Below are positions 27,114-40,067 of a DNA stretch of 64,000 bases, in pieces. The stretch is from Symsagittifera roscoffensis (Eukaryota > Xenacoelomorpha > Acoela > Convolutidae). Position 1 is the stretch's first letter; each line of letters opens with the position of its first letter. Under the pieces are notes generated by a model. The model searched no databases. It was not told the origin of the DNA and worked only from the letters and a program-made list of their open reading frames with translations. Location of the stretch: positions 33,375,090-33,439,089 of the forward strand of contig NC_087069.1 of the NCBI RefSeq assembly GCF_963678635.1, in the 5' to 3' direction. A program made the position numbers and the translations under genes.

Positions 27114-28057
27114 TTTGGTTTGTTGTTGTTGTTTTGATTTCGGGAGCTACTATGTCTGCTGCTGCTTGCTTCTCTGTGTGTTTTTGTATTTTGTTTTGCT
27201 TTTATGTTTGATGTTAACAGCTCAGTGAAATCTATTTTCTCGAATTGAGTTCTAACTGCATTGCTGACTGTTTCGTTAATTTTCTCACATGATTTAGCGA
27301 CAGCTTTGGTGATTGCATCGGTTATCTTTTCGTCCATGGCTTTTTGCACTGCTTTTTCGACTTGATCGGCTATTGTAGTTTCAACAGTTTCTTTAATGTA
27401 CTGCTGTATGTCCTCTTTGCTCATGGTTGGTTGTGGTTTGACTGCTTGAGCGTAGTTGTTTTGCACAGTTCGTTGCAGATGTTTGACTGCTTGAGCGTAG
27501 TTTTGCACTTTTGGTTGTGCTTTTTGGGCTTCGACTTGAGCTGTCTTGTAAACCGGGCATCCTTTGTACTGCGCCGGGTGTTCGCCTCTGCAGTTGATGC
27601 ATTGAACTTGCTGCTTTGGAGTTTTGCAGTCTCTGACTGCATGGTTGTCGCCACATCTGAGGCATCGTTGCTGGTTCGGACAGTTTATGGCCATATGGCC
27701 GAAATTTTGGCATTTGTAACACTGTGTTACTCGTGGTTCTGTTTTGGATGCTTCGCATCGTTTTCGTTCGTTGCAGATGTAGACCCCAATGTCGATTGCC
27801 TTTCTGCAGGCTAGGTCATCATCTGTGAAAACTCTGATGAGTTGTGTTGGCTTGTCTAGGCTTCTGCTTTGGATTCGGAAGAGCTTTGCTACCTTGATGT
27901 TGTTGATCTCCTCAAGTTCAGATTGGATGTCAGCTTCGCTGAGTTGTTCACTGACTCTTGAGATAACAAAGCTGGAAGTTTGTTTCTTGTTGGGTTGATT
28001 TGTCTTGTGTTGTCTGCCTCCGATTTTTACTCCCGTGTCGGGAAACAGGTTTTCGAG
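27110..28057 (-). CDS. Retrotransposon ORF1, R3 (N-terminal 190 residues lost)
   Basis: ORF1 from about residue 192 onward. The frame continues upstream through the target-site duplication to a chance ATG at 28081 (MLLLQLD), which adds seven non-element residues. Private changes: DTGVK for DTEVK, and HMAINC for HMAVNC in the first zinc knuckle (cysteines and histidine kept). Confidence 0.85.
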   Translation of the reverse strand, partial: LENLFPDTGVKIGGRQHKTNQPNKKQTSSFVISRVSEQLSEADIQSELEEINNIKVAKLFRIQSRSLDKPTQLIRVFTDDDLACRKAIDIGVYICNERKRCEASKTEPRVTQCYKCQNFGHMAINCPNQQRCLRCGDNHAVRDCKTPKQQVQCINCRGEHPAQYKGCPVYKTAQVEAQKAQPKVQNYAQAVKHLQRTVQNNYAQAVKPQPTMSKEDIQQYIKETVETTIADQVEKAVQKAMDEKITDAITKAVAKSCEKINETVSNAVRTQFEKIDFTELLTSNIKAKQNTKTHREASSSRHSSSRNQNNNNKPK

Positions 28058-28291
28058 GTTGTCGAGTTGTAGAAGCAGCAAAAAGCGAAGCTAACTTAAA
28101 AAACTGTGTTCAAATCGAGCTCGAAGAATGCTCAATTCTGATTGGCTCTCAGCTCCAAGCTTATTTTGGCTTCAATTTTTAATTTCTACGTCACTTTGAG
28201 GCTATTTAGGATTGCTAGGATGTCTCAGCTTACTGTTTGTATTCCAGTTAAGCTTGCTGGGCTTGATAGAAGATAGAACTAGTAGATTGGT
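28058..28291 (-). promoter_or_regulatory. H2B promoter separated from its gene by R3
   Basis: Complete promoter pointing into truncated R3. Confidence 0.65.
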
Positions 28292-28306
28292 GGCCTTTAA
28301 AAGGCC
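28292..28306 (-). terminator. H2A 3' hairpin with one base deleted (unit 5)
   Basis: The minus strand reads GGCCTTTTAAAGGCC, 15 nt instead of 16. The 6-bp stem remains but the loop shrinks from four to three bases. It is the only altered hairpin of the 44 in the window. Loop length matters for SLBP binding in known systems, so this H2A mRNA may be processed less well. Confidence 0.9.
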
Positions 28307-28356
28307 GGTTTGGTGTTGAAGCTTGAAAGCTAGCAACTGGTTGAGGTAGAAGCTCT

Positions 28357-28758
28357 TTACTTCTTGTCAGACTTGGGCTGAGACGAAGACTGCTTCTTGG
28401 GTAGGAGCACAGCCTGGATGTTTGGCAGCACACCGCCCTGAGCAATGGTCACTCCGTGGAGCAGCTTGTTCAACTCTTCGTCGTTCCTGATGGCCAACTG
28501 CAAGTGTCTGGGGATGATCCTGGACTTCTTGTTGTCTTTGGCAGCGTTGCCAGCCAGCTCAAGGATCTCAGCAGTCAAGTACTCGAGCACAGCAGCAAGG
28601 TAGACTGGGGCTCCAGCACCAACTCGCTCAGCGTAGTTGCCCTTGCGGATGAATCGGTGGATTCTTCCAACAGGGAACTGCAGTCCAGCTCGGCTTGATC
28701 GGGTCTTGGCCTTGGCTCCAACTTTGCCGCTCTTCGATTTTCCTCCTTTGCCTGACAT
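28357..28758 (-). CDS. H2A: Histone H2A (unit 5)
   Basis: Identical protein, but followed by the shortened hairpin. Confidence 0.98.
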   Translation of the reverse strand: MSGKGGKSKSGKVGAKAKTRSSRAGLQFPVGRIHRFIRKGNYAERVGAGAPVYLAAVLEYLTAEILELAGNAAKDNKKSRIIPRHLQLAIRNDEELNKLLHGVTIAQGGVLPNIQAVLLPKKQSSSQPKSDKK

Positions 28759-29012
28759 CGTGTTGTAGTTGTAGCTGTTGTGGTAGAAGTTGTAGATTGA
28801 CGATTGACTTTACCCGCAATTTGGCTCCCTGTCTTAGGGTAGTAAGTTCAAATCGGCCACCAAGATGGGAGAGCCAATCAGAATCCAGCTAGCATTTTAA
28901 GTTATTTTAGATATGCTGAAAGCTCTACACTAACTAGCTGAGCTTGTTAAGAGCTCTAGCAGAGCTCGTTAGAGCTCTAGTAGAGCTTGACTTAAGAACT
29001 GAGATAGTTGGT
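28759..29012 (-). promoter_or_regulatory. H2A promoter (unit 5)
   Basis: As 1916-2169, type A. Confidence 0.6.
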
Positions 29013-29028
29013 GGCCTTTAAAAAGGCC
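29013..29028 (-). terminator. H4 3' hairpin (unit 5)
   Basis: Identical to 2170-2185. Confidence 0.93.
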
Positions 29029-29071
29029 GGTTTGGTGCTGCAGCTAGGAGAGCAGCTGGCTAAGAAGCTTC

Positions 29072-30066
<995 letters not shown>

Positions 30067-30082
30067 GGCCTTTAAAAAGGCC
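30067..30082 (-). terminator. H3 3' hairpin (unit 5)
   Basis: Identical to 3225-3240. Confidence 0.93.
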
Positions 30083-30112
30083 GGTTTGGTTGGTGTGGAG
30101 TACACCTAGAGC

Positions 30113-31249
<1,137 letters not shown>

Positions 31250-31265
31250 GGCCTTTAAAAAGGCC
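31250..31265 (-). terminator. H2B 3' hairpin (unit 6)
   Basis: Identical to 766-781. Confidence 0.93.
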
Positions 31266-31308
31266 GGTTTGGTGTTGCTCAGAGCAACTAGTTGTAGAAG
31301 CTGATCGT

Positions 31309-31677
31309 CTACTTGGAGCTGGTGTACTTGGTGACGGCCTTGGTTCCCTCACTGACAGCATGCTTGGCCAGCTCTCCGGGCAACAGCAGTCTGACTGCGG
31401 TTTGGATCTCCCGGCTAGAGATGGTTGATCGCTTGTTGTAGTGGGCCAGTTTTGAAGCTTCACCGGCGATTCTCTCGAAGATGTCGTTCACGAAGCTGTT
31501 CATGATCGACATAGCCTTGGATGAGATGCCGGTGTCAGGGTGGACCTGCTTCAGCACCTTGTAGATGTAGAGAGAGTAGGTCTCTCGCCTCTTCTTCTTC
31601 TTTTTCTTGTCTCCAGTGGGCTTCTTCTGGGCTTTGCCTGCCTTCTTGACTGCCTTTCCGCTGACTTTGGGTGCCAT
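31309..31677 (-). CDS. H2B: Histone H2B (promoter displaced by R4)
   Basis: Identical protein; its promoter is now 5.1 kb away, beyond the longest element copy. Confidence 0.97.
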   Translation of the reverse strand: MAPKVSGKAVKKAGKAQKKPTGDKKKKKKRRETYSLYIYKVLKQVHPDTGISSKAMSIMNSFVNDIFERIAGEASKLAHYNKRSTISSREIQTAVRLLLPGELAKHAVSEGTKAVTKYTSSK

Positions 31678-31889
31678 TGTAGAGTTGTAGTTGTGGTGTT
31701 GTCGAGTTGTAGAAGCAGTGTAAGTATGTGTTGGTCTGTGACCAGTTAAGCTTCTGAAGCAGACCTGCTGCTCTTTAAGCTGTTAACTTCCGGGTGTTGT
31801 TCATCTTGCGGAAAGTTGTTGTTGGAAAATTGCTTGTATTGGTGTGAGTCTGTGTCTGTTGATTGTTGTAGAGTGTCGTTTGATGTTGT

Positions 31890-34553
31890 TCATCTTGCGG
31901 AAAGGTGTTGTTGGAAAATTGCTTGTATTGGTGTGAGTCTGTGTGCGTATGTGTCTGTTGATTGTTGTAGAGTGTCTCGGATTAGTTCTTGTATCTTGGG
32001 GTTTGTCTGTGAAGCTCTTTTGAGGTAATTTGAGTTTAGTCTTGTTAGTTCATCTTGAATCGTCTTCATCCTGGTGATTTTATGTACTTCCTCTGTTGGT
32101 GTTAGTATTGGTAGATGGTAGGCTATTTTTAGTGCTCTGTTCTGCAATCTTTGTAAGTGACTTGTTGATGCGTTTGCCCACGAAGGTGATGCGTATGTGA
32201 ATCCTGGTAGAATTGTTGATTGGTACAAAAACTTTAAGACTTTGGATTTGATGCCTTTGGCTCGTAGTACTAGTAGAAAATTGATTTTCCTTGTCGATTT
32301 GTCTTCAATTCTTTGTAGATAGTCTTTCCATGTCAGGTTGTTATTTAGGGTAACTCCAAGAAATTTAGTGGTTGTTGATGGTTCGATCTCTTCGTTCTGT
32401 AGCATTAATTTGCAGTCATTCTTCTTGCGTCTTGTAAAAAGTACAAAGTTTGTCTTCTCCGGGTTCACGTCTATCTTCCATTTCTGGCACCATGCTTCAA
32501 GTTTGTTTAGGCCACCTTGTAGTCTGTGTGTTGCATTCTTGCTTGTGTTTGAACTTGTGTAAATTGCTATGTCGTCGGCATATTGTGATATTGTTGTTAG
32601 ACCTGCTTCTGGTTTGCTTACATAGATGTTGAAAAGGATTGGACTGATTACACTTCCTTGTGGTACTCCTGCACTGGGTGTGAAACTTTCGGCTTTGGCT
32701 TGGTGGTATACTACTGTTAACTGTCGGTCTGTCAGAAAACTCTTGGTCCATTTTACAATCCACTTCGGACAGTTGATCTCTAGTAGTCTGTAGTATAAGC
32801 CTTCGTGCCAGACAGAGTCAAAGGCTCGTTGCACGTCTAGAAATGCTGCTGCAACGGGTTGCTTCCAGTTATTCTCTTTATAGATTGTCTCTGTTAGACA
32901 GAGTAAATTGTCGGTGGTGCATCGTTTGCTTCGGTATGCACTTTGAAAGTGTCCGAAGATGTCGTGATCTTCGCAGTGTACTAGTAGCTGCTCTTTGACA
33001 AAACATTCGCAGATCTTCCCGATACAGCTTGTAAGTGAGAGTGGTCTATAGTTTTTGGGATCTTTGTGGTCTTTCTCGGGTTTTGGTAACATTGATACTG
33101 TCGCTTGTTTCCAGCCTAAAGGAACGTAGCCACTTCTCAGCGATTGTACTATGATTTGTCTTAGTACTTCTAGTACGTTGATGGGCAGGTTTTTCATCGC
33201 TTTGTAGCTAACTTTGTCTTGTCCTGGGGCAGTGTTTTTTCTGTGATTGATCACGTCTTTGAGTTGCTTTAAGCTAATTTCTGTTTGTGCAAAACCTGTC
33301 TGTTCCAGTTGAAAGTCTTGGATTTTCGCCTGTGACACCTTGTCATGTACTTCCTGTTCATGCGTTAGAGCTGCCTGAGAGTTTGTTATATTTGTCGTCA
33401 TGTTTGCTTTGAGCATCTTAGCGAAGTGGTTCGCAGCGTCTTGATTTGTCATTTTCAGTTTACTCGTTCGTTTAGGTCTTGTGCCTGTGAGCTTTTTTAC
33501 TGCTTTCCAGAAATTCTGTTGTGTTGGTCCTTTGTTCATTTCACTGAGTAGTTTGAGTTGGTTTTCTTCTTCTACTGTCTGTTTTAGCTGTCTGATGTCT
33601 TTCTTTGTTTTGTTTAGCTTTGTACACAGGTCTTTGTAGTCATTGGTGTCGTGTTGGTCATATCGTCTCATCTTTTGTTTTTGTCGTTCAAGTTTGTGTT
33701 TGTTTCTGACTAGTTCGACTAGTTGTGGGTTCGTGAATTGGGGCTTGTGTTCTTTGAGGCTGCCTTGGTAGCATTTGTCAATGTGTTTGGCTATCTGGTC
33801 AGCTTCTCGAGCTAGACCTTCGTCAGTTTTGATTGAGTCAGGGTTGAACTTGTAGTTCGTTACAGTACCTCTGAATTTTCGCCAGTTTGGTTTTGTGCAT
33901 GTTCTCTTTGGAACAGTTAGTTCGTACTCTGCAATTGTCATGTAGTGATCGCTTGGTGTTGTGTCCGACACTTCAAAGTTCGTGCATAAGCAAGCCATTT
34001 TTGGTGATGCAAAGTGTAAGTCTAGGACTGAGTCACTTTGGTGTGTTGGTTCGGAACCGTTCAAGATGAAGTAGTTGTGCATGAGAGCGTCTACAACTCT
34101 TCCGTTGCTGTTGGTTGCTCTTGCTTTTGGGTTGACAGATTTGATCTGTGCGTTGAAGTCTCCAACGATGATGTGCTTTGGATCTTTTCCATTGAAAGTC
34201 ACGTTCTCTATCTCTGCGTTTGGGCTAAGGTAAACACTTGTTACAGTGATACCCATTGTGTTGATCTTGATCGTCTCGCATACTTTTCTGCGTTCTCTGT
34301 GGTTTTGGTTTATGTGCTGTGCTTGTTCCAGTACTTGGTACTGTATGTTGTCTCTGATGTAAATTGCCGAGCCTGTGACACTGTCACAGATTGCCGCTGC
34401 AAGGTTAAAGTTTTGTAGTTTTGGTGGATGTTTGGTTTTTGTTTCGTTGAAGCAGACTATAGTGATGTTGTGTTTCGCTAGAAGATCTTGGATCTCCAGT
34501 TTGTGCTTGTTTATACTTCTGCAGTTGAGTTGTGCTATCTTGAGTCTATTCAT
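31890..34553 (-). CDS. Retrotransposon ORF2 (endonuclease-reverse transcriptase), R4
   Basis: 887 residues, same protein as R1 and R2. Endonuclease residues Glu37, Asp132/Asn134 (GDFN) and Asp202/His203 (SDH), and reverse-transcriptase residues Asp573 and YADD 658-661 are all present. The start ATG overlaps the ORF1 stop in the tetranucleotide ATGA (34553-34550), which fits translation of ORF2 by termination and re-initiation as reported for some other non-LTR elements. The C-terminus (QQHLSAR) is encoded inside the 89-bp duplicated block. Confidence 0.96.
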   Translation of the reverse strand: MNRLKIAQLNCRSINKHKLEIQDLLAKHNITIVCFNETKTKHPPKLQNFNLAAAICDSVTGSAIYIRDNIQYQVLEQAQHINQNHRERRKVCETIKINTMGITVTSVYLSPNAEIENVTFNGKDPKHIIVGDFNAQIKSVNPKARATNSNGRVVDALMHNYFILNGSEPTHQSDSVLDLHFASPKMACLCTNFEVSDTTPSDHYMTIAEYELTVPKRTCTKPNWRKFRGTVTNYKFNPDSIKTDEGLAREADQIAKHIDKCYQGSLKEHKPQFTNPQLVELVRNKHKLERQKQKMRRYDQHDTNDYKDLCTKLNKTKKDIRQLKQTVEEENQLKLLSEMNKGPTQQNFWKAVKKLTGTRPKRTSKLKMTNQDAANHFAKMLKANMTTNITNSQAALTHEQEVHDKVSQAKIQDFQLEQTGFAQTEISLKQLKDVINHRKNTAPGQDKVSYKAMKNLPINVLEVLRQIIVQSLRSGYVPLGWKQATVSMLPKPEKDHKDPKNYRPLSLTSCIGKICECFVKEQLLVHCEDHDIFGHFQSAYRSKRCTTDNLLCLTETIYKENNWKQPVAAAFLDVQRAFDSVWHEGLYYRLLEINCPKWIVKWTKSFLTDRQLTVVYHQAKAESFTPSAGVPQGSVISPILFNIYVSKPEAGLTTISQYADDIAIYTSSNTSKNATHRLQGGLNKLEAWCQKWKIDVNPEKTNFVLFTRRKKNDCKLMLQNEEIEPSTTTKFLGVTLNNNLTWKDYLQRIEDKSTRKINFLLVLRAKGIKSKVLKFLYQSTILPGFTYASPSWANASTSHLQRLQNRALKIAYHLPILTPTEEVHKITRMKTIQDELTRLNSNYLKRASQTNPKIQELIRDTLQQSTDTYAHRLTPIQAIFQQHLSAR

Positions 34554-36070
34554 TTTGGTTTGTTGTTGTTGTTTTGATTTCGGGAGCTACTATGTCTGCT
34601 GCTGCTTGCTTCTCTGTGTGTTTTTGTATTTTGTTTTGCTTTTATGTTTGATGTTAAAAGCTCAGTGAAATCTATTTTCTCGAATTGAGTTCTAACTGCA
34701 TTGCTGACTGTTTCGTTAATTTTCTCACATGATTTAGCGACAGCTTTGGTGATTGCATCGGTTATCTTTTCGTCCATGGCTTTTTGCACTGCTTTTTCGA
34801 CTTGATCGGCTATTGTAGTTTCAACAGTTTCTTTAATGTACTGCTGTATGTCCTCTTTGCTCATGGTTGGTTGTGGTTTGACTGCTTGAGCGTAGTTGTT
34901 TTGCACAGTTCGTTGCAGATGTTTGACTGCTTGAGCGTAGTTTTGCACTTTTGGATGTGCTTTTTGGGCTTCGACTTGAGCTGTCTTGTAAACCGGGCAT
35001 CCTTTGTACTGCGCCGGGTGTTCGCCTCTGCAGTTGATGCATTGAACTTGCTGCTTTGGAGTTTTGCAGTCTCTGACTGCATGGTTGTCGCCACATCTGA
35101 GGCATCGTTGCTGGTTCGGACAGTTTACGGCCATATGGCCGAAATTTTGGCATTTGTAACACTGTGTTACTCGTGGTTCTGTTTTGGATGCTTCGCATCG
35201 TTTTCGTTCGTTGCAGATGTAGACCCCAATGTCGATTGCCTTTCTGCAGGCTAGGTCATCATCTGTGAAAACTCTGATGAGTTGTGTTGGCTTGTCTAGG
35301 CTTCTGCTTTGGATTCGGAAGAGCTTTGCTACCTTGATGTTGTTGATCTCCTCAAGTTCAGATTGGATGTCAGCTTCGCTGAGTTGTTCACTGACTCTTG
35401 AGATAACAAAGCTGGAAGTTTGTTTCTTGTTGGGTTGATTTGTCTTGTGTTGTCTGCCTCCGATTTTTACTTCCGTGTCGGGAAACAGGTTTTCGAGGTT
35501 GGTTTGGGTGATAATTTGGGCTATTTGAGGCGATTCAGGCTTGATTGAATAGCCTAGGCCAGTCTTGAGGTCCCTGGTTTGACCAGGATATTGTACTTTA
35601 GTCAGGTTACGTATTGATTTGGTGAAAGTCATTCGGCTTGGAATTTTGTCTTTTGCAAAGCTTATGTAGATAATGTTCGTGAAGTGTTGCTTTGAGCTTG
35701 TGAAGGGTCTTTTGTTGCTTTGAGCTTGTGATTCTTCCGCTTTGCGCTTTCGATTAGTTGCTTGACTTTGCTCCATTGTCGGTTGCCTTTTAGGCGAAGC
35801 GTCATCAAGATTGTCTTGCCAGTTTTCTGAATGCATTGTCGGTTGCCCTTTGGGCACATTCTTGAACTGTTGTCGTTTTACTGTGTTGTAAGCAGCATGT
35901 TGATCTTGGTTTGGTCCCATTGTCAGTTGCCTTTGAGGCGAGGCCTTTCCTTGATCATTGCTTGTTGGTGTCAGGCTTCCTTCGATTATTAACTCGGAAT
36001 TAGATTCGTCGTCGCTTTGGTCGTAGTTTGCGATTGCTGATGCCATTTGGGAGTTAAGGGATGATGGCAT
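34550..36070 (-). CDS. Retrotransposon ORF1 (Gag-like RNA-binding protein), complete, R4
   Basis: 506 residues from ATG at 36070 (MPSSLNSQ); a second ATG (MASAIANY) is eight codons on. The N-terminal third is disordered, with three related motifs PQRQLTM (45-51), PKGQPTM (73-79) and PKRQPTM (93-99). An RRM-like domain lies around 215-300. Three zinc knuckles follow at 304-358: CX2CX4HX4C, CX2CX3HX4C and CX2CX3HX6C, the arrangement typical of Jockey-group ORF1 proteins. The C-terminal 110 residues are helical and charged (ETVETTIADQVEKAVQKAMD), possibly for multimerisation. Its role is to package element RNA for reverse transcription. Private change: KAHPKV for KAQPKV. Confidence 0.93.
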   Translation of the reverse strand: MPSSLNSQMASAIANYDQSDDESNSELIIEGSLTPTSNDQGKASPQRQLTMGPNQDQHAAYNTVKRQQFKNVPKGQPTMHSENWQDNLDDASPKRQPTMEQSQATNRKRKAEESQAQSNKRPFTSSKQHFTNIIYISFAKDKIPSRMTFTKSIRNLTKVQYPGQTRDLKTGLGYSIKPESPQIAQIITQTNLENLFPDTEVKIGGRQHKTNQPNKKQTSSFVISRVSEQLSEADIQSELEEINNIKVAKLFRIQSRSLDKPTQLIRVFTDDDLACRKAIDIGVYICNERKRCEASKTEPRVTQCYKCQNFGHMAVNCPNQQRCLRCGDNHAVRDCKTPKQQVQCINCRGEHPAQYKGCPVYKTAQVEAQKAHPKVQNYAQAVKHLQRTVQNNYAQAVKPQPTMSKEDIQQYIKETVETTIADQVEKAVQKAMDEKITDAITKAVAKSCEKINETVSNAVRTQFEKIDFTELLTSNIKAKQNTKTHREASSSRHSSSRNQNNNNKPK

Positions 36071-36822
36071 TGTGGGGGGGGGGAGTCTCTTCACTCACTA
36101 TGTGAGCCGGACTGCTCCTTCTTGCACCGGAGTGCTCCTTCTTCACTCACTATGTGAGCCGGACTGCTCTTGTGGGGGGGGGGGGGAGTATCTTCACTCA
36201 CTATGTGAGCCCGACTGCTCCTTCTTGCACCTTCTTCGTCTTTGTCCTTCCTTTCTTCCTCTTTGTCCTTCCTTTCTTCCTCTTTGTCCTTCCTCTTCCC
36301 TCTAGTCTCTTTCTTCTTGCACCCTCTTCGTCCTTCTGGGCACTTTCTCCTTCCCTCTAGACCCTCTTCCGTCGGGTTACTCTTGGTAGGTCCAACAATA
36401 ACGACAGAGTAGAGGTTGTCCAAGTAAGCAATTGCAGACCCGGTCGCAACGTATCTCTGTCTCCTAGAATGCTAGCACCGCTTTCGCAATGTGTCGCTTA
36501 GACTAGGGTGTTATAGGGACCAACCAACTTCTAGATCTGCGTTCGTGACACTCTCTCGGAGGGACAAAAAGCCAATCAGGACTGCGACCGATCCAAGTCA
36601 GAACCCAGGTTGGCTGCGCACCGTTGGGTTTGCAAGTGCCGGTTTGGGACTTGGTTCCAATAGCACCTTTATACAGGCTTTATCGGCCGACTTATGACTC
36701 TTGAAAAAGAGTGCTTTCCTGGGGCAGTTGTTTCCTTGGGTGTAGTGAAGGCAGTGTAGAGAAGCTCTTGTACATCAGATTGTTGGGTTGTAGATTGTGT
36801 AGATCGGTTGTCATCTAGTGGT
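36071..36822 (-). promoter_or_regulatory. R4 5' UTR with tandem repeats and possible promoter
   Basis: Three 29-bp repeats (36089-36117, 36141-36169, 36192-36220), each containing the inverted repeat CTCACTATGTGAG. Two G-runs on the plus strand (36074-36083, 36174-36186). Three 21-bp pyrimidine repeats TTTGTCCTTCCTTTCTTCCT (36241-36303). An AGCCAATCAG box identical to the histone CCAAT context lies at 36571-36579, minus-strand CTATAA at 36511-36516 and a GCAA at 36486. Minus-strand TATAAA lies at 36668-36673. A 6-bp-stem, TTTC-loop hairpin resembling a histone 3' hairpin is at 36697-36712, inside a 27-codon reading frame (36692-36775). Functions are inferred. Confidence 0.55.
36089..36220. 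repeat. Three 29-bp direct repeats in R4 5' UTR
   Basis: Copies start at 36089, 36141 and 36192; the third has one change (GAGCCCGA for GAGCCGGA). They are separated by G-runs and short spacers. Confidence 0.88.
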
Positions 36823-37048
36823 GTTGTAGAAGCAGCAAAAAGCGAAGCTAACTTAAAAAACTGTGTTCAAATCGAGCTCGAAGAATGCTCAATTCTGATT
36901 GGCTCTCAGCTCCAAGCTTATTTTGGCTTCAATTTTTAATTTCTACGTCACTTTGAGGCTATTTAGGATTGCTAGGATGTCTCAGCTTACTGTTTGTATT
37001 CCAGTTAAGCTTGCTGGGCTTGATAGAAGATAGAACTAGTAGATTGGT
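36823..37048 (-). promoter_or_regulatory. H2B promoter separated from its gene by R4
   Basis: Intact H2B promoter elements directly upstream of the complete R4 5' end, in sense. This is the arrangement most favourable for expressing the element from a histone promoter. Confidence 0.65.
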
Positions 37049-37064
37049 GGCCTTTAAAAAGGCC
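37049..37064 (-). terminator. H2A 3' hairpin (unit 6)
   Basis: Identical to 1448-1463. Confidence 0.93.
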
Positions 37065-37114
37065 GGTTTGGTGTTGAAGCTTGAAAGCTAGCAACTGGTT
37101 GAGGTAGAAGCTCT

Positions 37115-37516
37115 TTACTTCTTGTCAGACTTGGGCTGAGACGAAGACTGCTTCTTGGGTAGGAGCACAGCCTGGATGTTTGGCAGCACACCGCCCTGAG
37201 CAATGGTCACTCCGTGGAGCAGCTTGTTCAACTCTTCGTCGTTCCTGATGGCCAACTGCAAGTGTCTGGGGATGATCCTGGACTTCTTGTTGTCTTTGGC
37301 AGCGTTGCCAGCCAGCTCAAGGATCTCAGCAGTCAAGTACTCGAGCACAGCAGCAAGGTAGACTGGGGCTCCAGCACCAACTCGCTCAGCGTAGTTGCCC
37401 TTGCGGATGAATCGGTGGATTCTTCCAACAGGGAACTGCAGTCCAGCTCGGCTTGATCGGGTCTTGGCCTTGGCTCCAACTTTGCCGCTCTTCGATTTTC
37501 CTCCTTTGCCTGACAT
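37115..37516 (-). CDS. H2A: Histone H2A (unit 6)
   Basis: Identical protein. Confidence 0.98.
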   Translation of the reverse strand: MSGKGGKSKSGKVGAKAKTRSSRAGLQFPVGRIHRFIRKGNYAERVGAGAPVYLAAVLEYLTAEILELAGNAAKDNKKSRIIPRHLQLAIRNDEELNKLLHGVTIAQGGVLPNIQAVLLPKKQSSSQPKSDKK

Positions 37517-37770
37517 CGTGTTGTAGTTGTAGCTGTTGTGGTAGAAGTTGTAGATTGACGATTGACTTTACCCGCAATTTGGCTCCCTGTCTTAGGGTAG
37601 TAAGTTCAAATCGGCCACCAAGATGGGAGAGCCAATCAGAATCCAGCTAGCATTTTAAGTTATTTTAGATATGCTGAAAGCTCTACACTAACTAGCTGAG
37701 CTTGTTAAGAGCTCTAGCAGAGCTCGTTAGAGCTCTAGTAGAGCTTGACTTAAGAACTGAGATAGTTGGT
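37517..37770 (-). promoter_or_regulatory. H2A promoter (unit 6)
   Basis: As 1916-2169, type A. Confidence 0.6.
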
Positions 37771-37786
37771 GGCCTTTAAAAAGGCC
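37771..37786 (-). terminator. H4 3' hairpin (unit 6)
   Basis: Identical to 2170-2185. Confidence 0.93.
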
Positions 37787-37829
37787 GGTTTGGTGCTGCA
37801 GCTAGGAGAGCAGCTGGCTAAGAAGCTTC

Positions 37830-38825
<996 letters not shown>

Positions 38826-38841
38826 GGCCTTTAAAAAGGCC
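38826..38841 (-). terminator. H3 3' hairpin (unit 6)
   Basis: Identical to 3225-3240. Confidence 0.93.
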
Positions 38842-38871
38842 GGTTTGGTTGGTGTGGAGTACACCTAGAGC

Positions 38872-40008
<1,137 letters not shown>

Positions 40009-40024
40009 GGCCTTTAAAAAGGCC
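40009..40024 (-). terminator. H2B 3' hairpin (unit 7, first copy)
   Basis: Identical to 766-781. Confidence 0.93.
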
Positions 40025-40067
40025 GGTTTGGTGTTGCTCAGAGCAACTAGTTGTAGAAGCTGATCGT

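Larger units (their letters stand above)
24279..28057 (-). mobile_element. Non-LTR retrotransposon R3, 5'-truncated, in H2B leader
   Basis: Target-site duplication 21 bp (24258-24278, 28058-28078). The 5' junction lies in the middle of ORF1 and shares GTTG between element and target, typical of microhomology-assisted second-strand joining. Several private substitutions relative to R1, R2 and R4. Confidence 0.96.
31719..36822 (-). mobile_element. Non-LTR retrotransposon R4, the only copy with complete ORFs and 5' UTR
   Basis: 5,104 bp: 5' UTR 36071-36822, ORF1 34550-36070, ORF2 31890-34553, 3' UTR 31719-31889, no poly(A). The clear target-site duplication is 13 bp (GTTGTAGAAGCAG; 31706-31718 and 36823-36835), shorter than the 21-24 bp of R1-R3 and R7. 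The right flank also reads GTGGTGTTG just before TAGAAGCAG, so the original duplication may have been about 26 bp with an 8-bp internal loss between GTTGT repeats. The 5' UTR occurs only in this copy, so its element origin cannot be cross-checked in this window. If R4 is autonomous it is a candidate source copy. Confidence 0.95.

Noticed and set aside
36091-36423. 110-codon Lys/Glu/Arg-rich minus-strand frame upstream of ORF1 in R4
   Set aside because: It has no ATG (opens at TTG), and its composition is explained by the tandem pyrimidine repeats read on the other strand. It is not supported as an ORF0.
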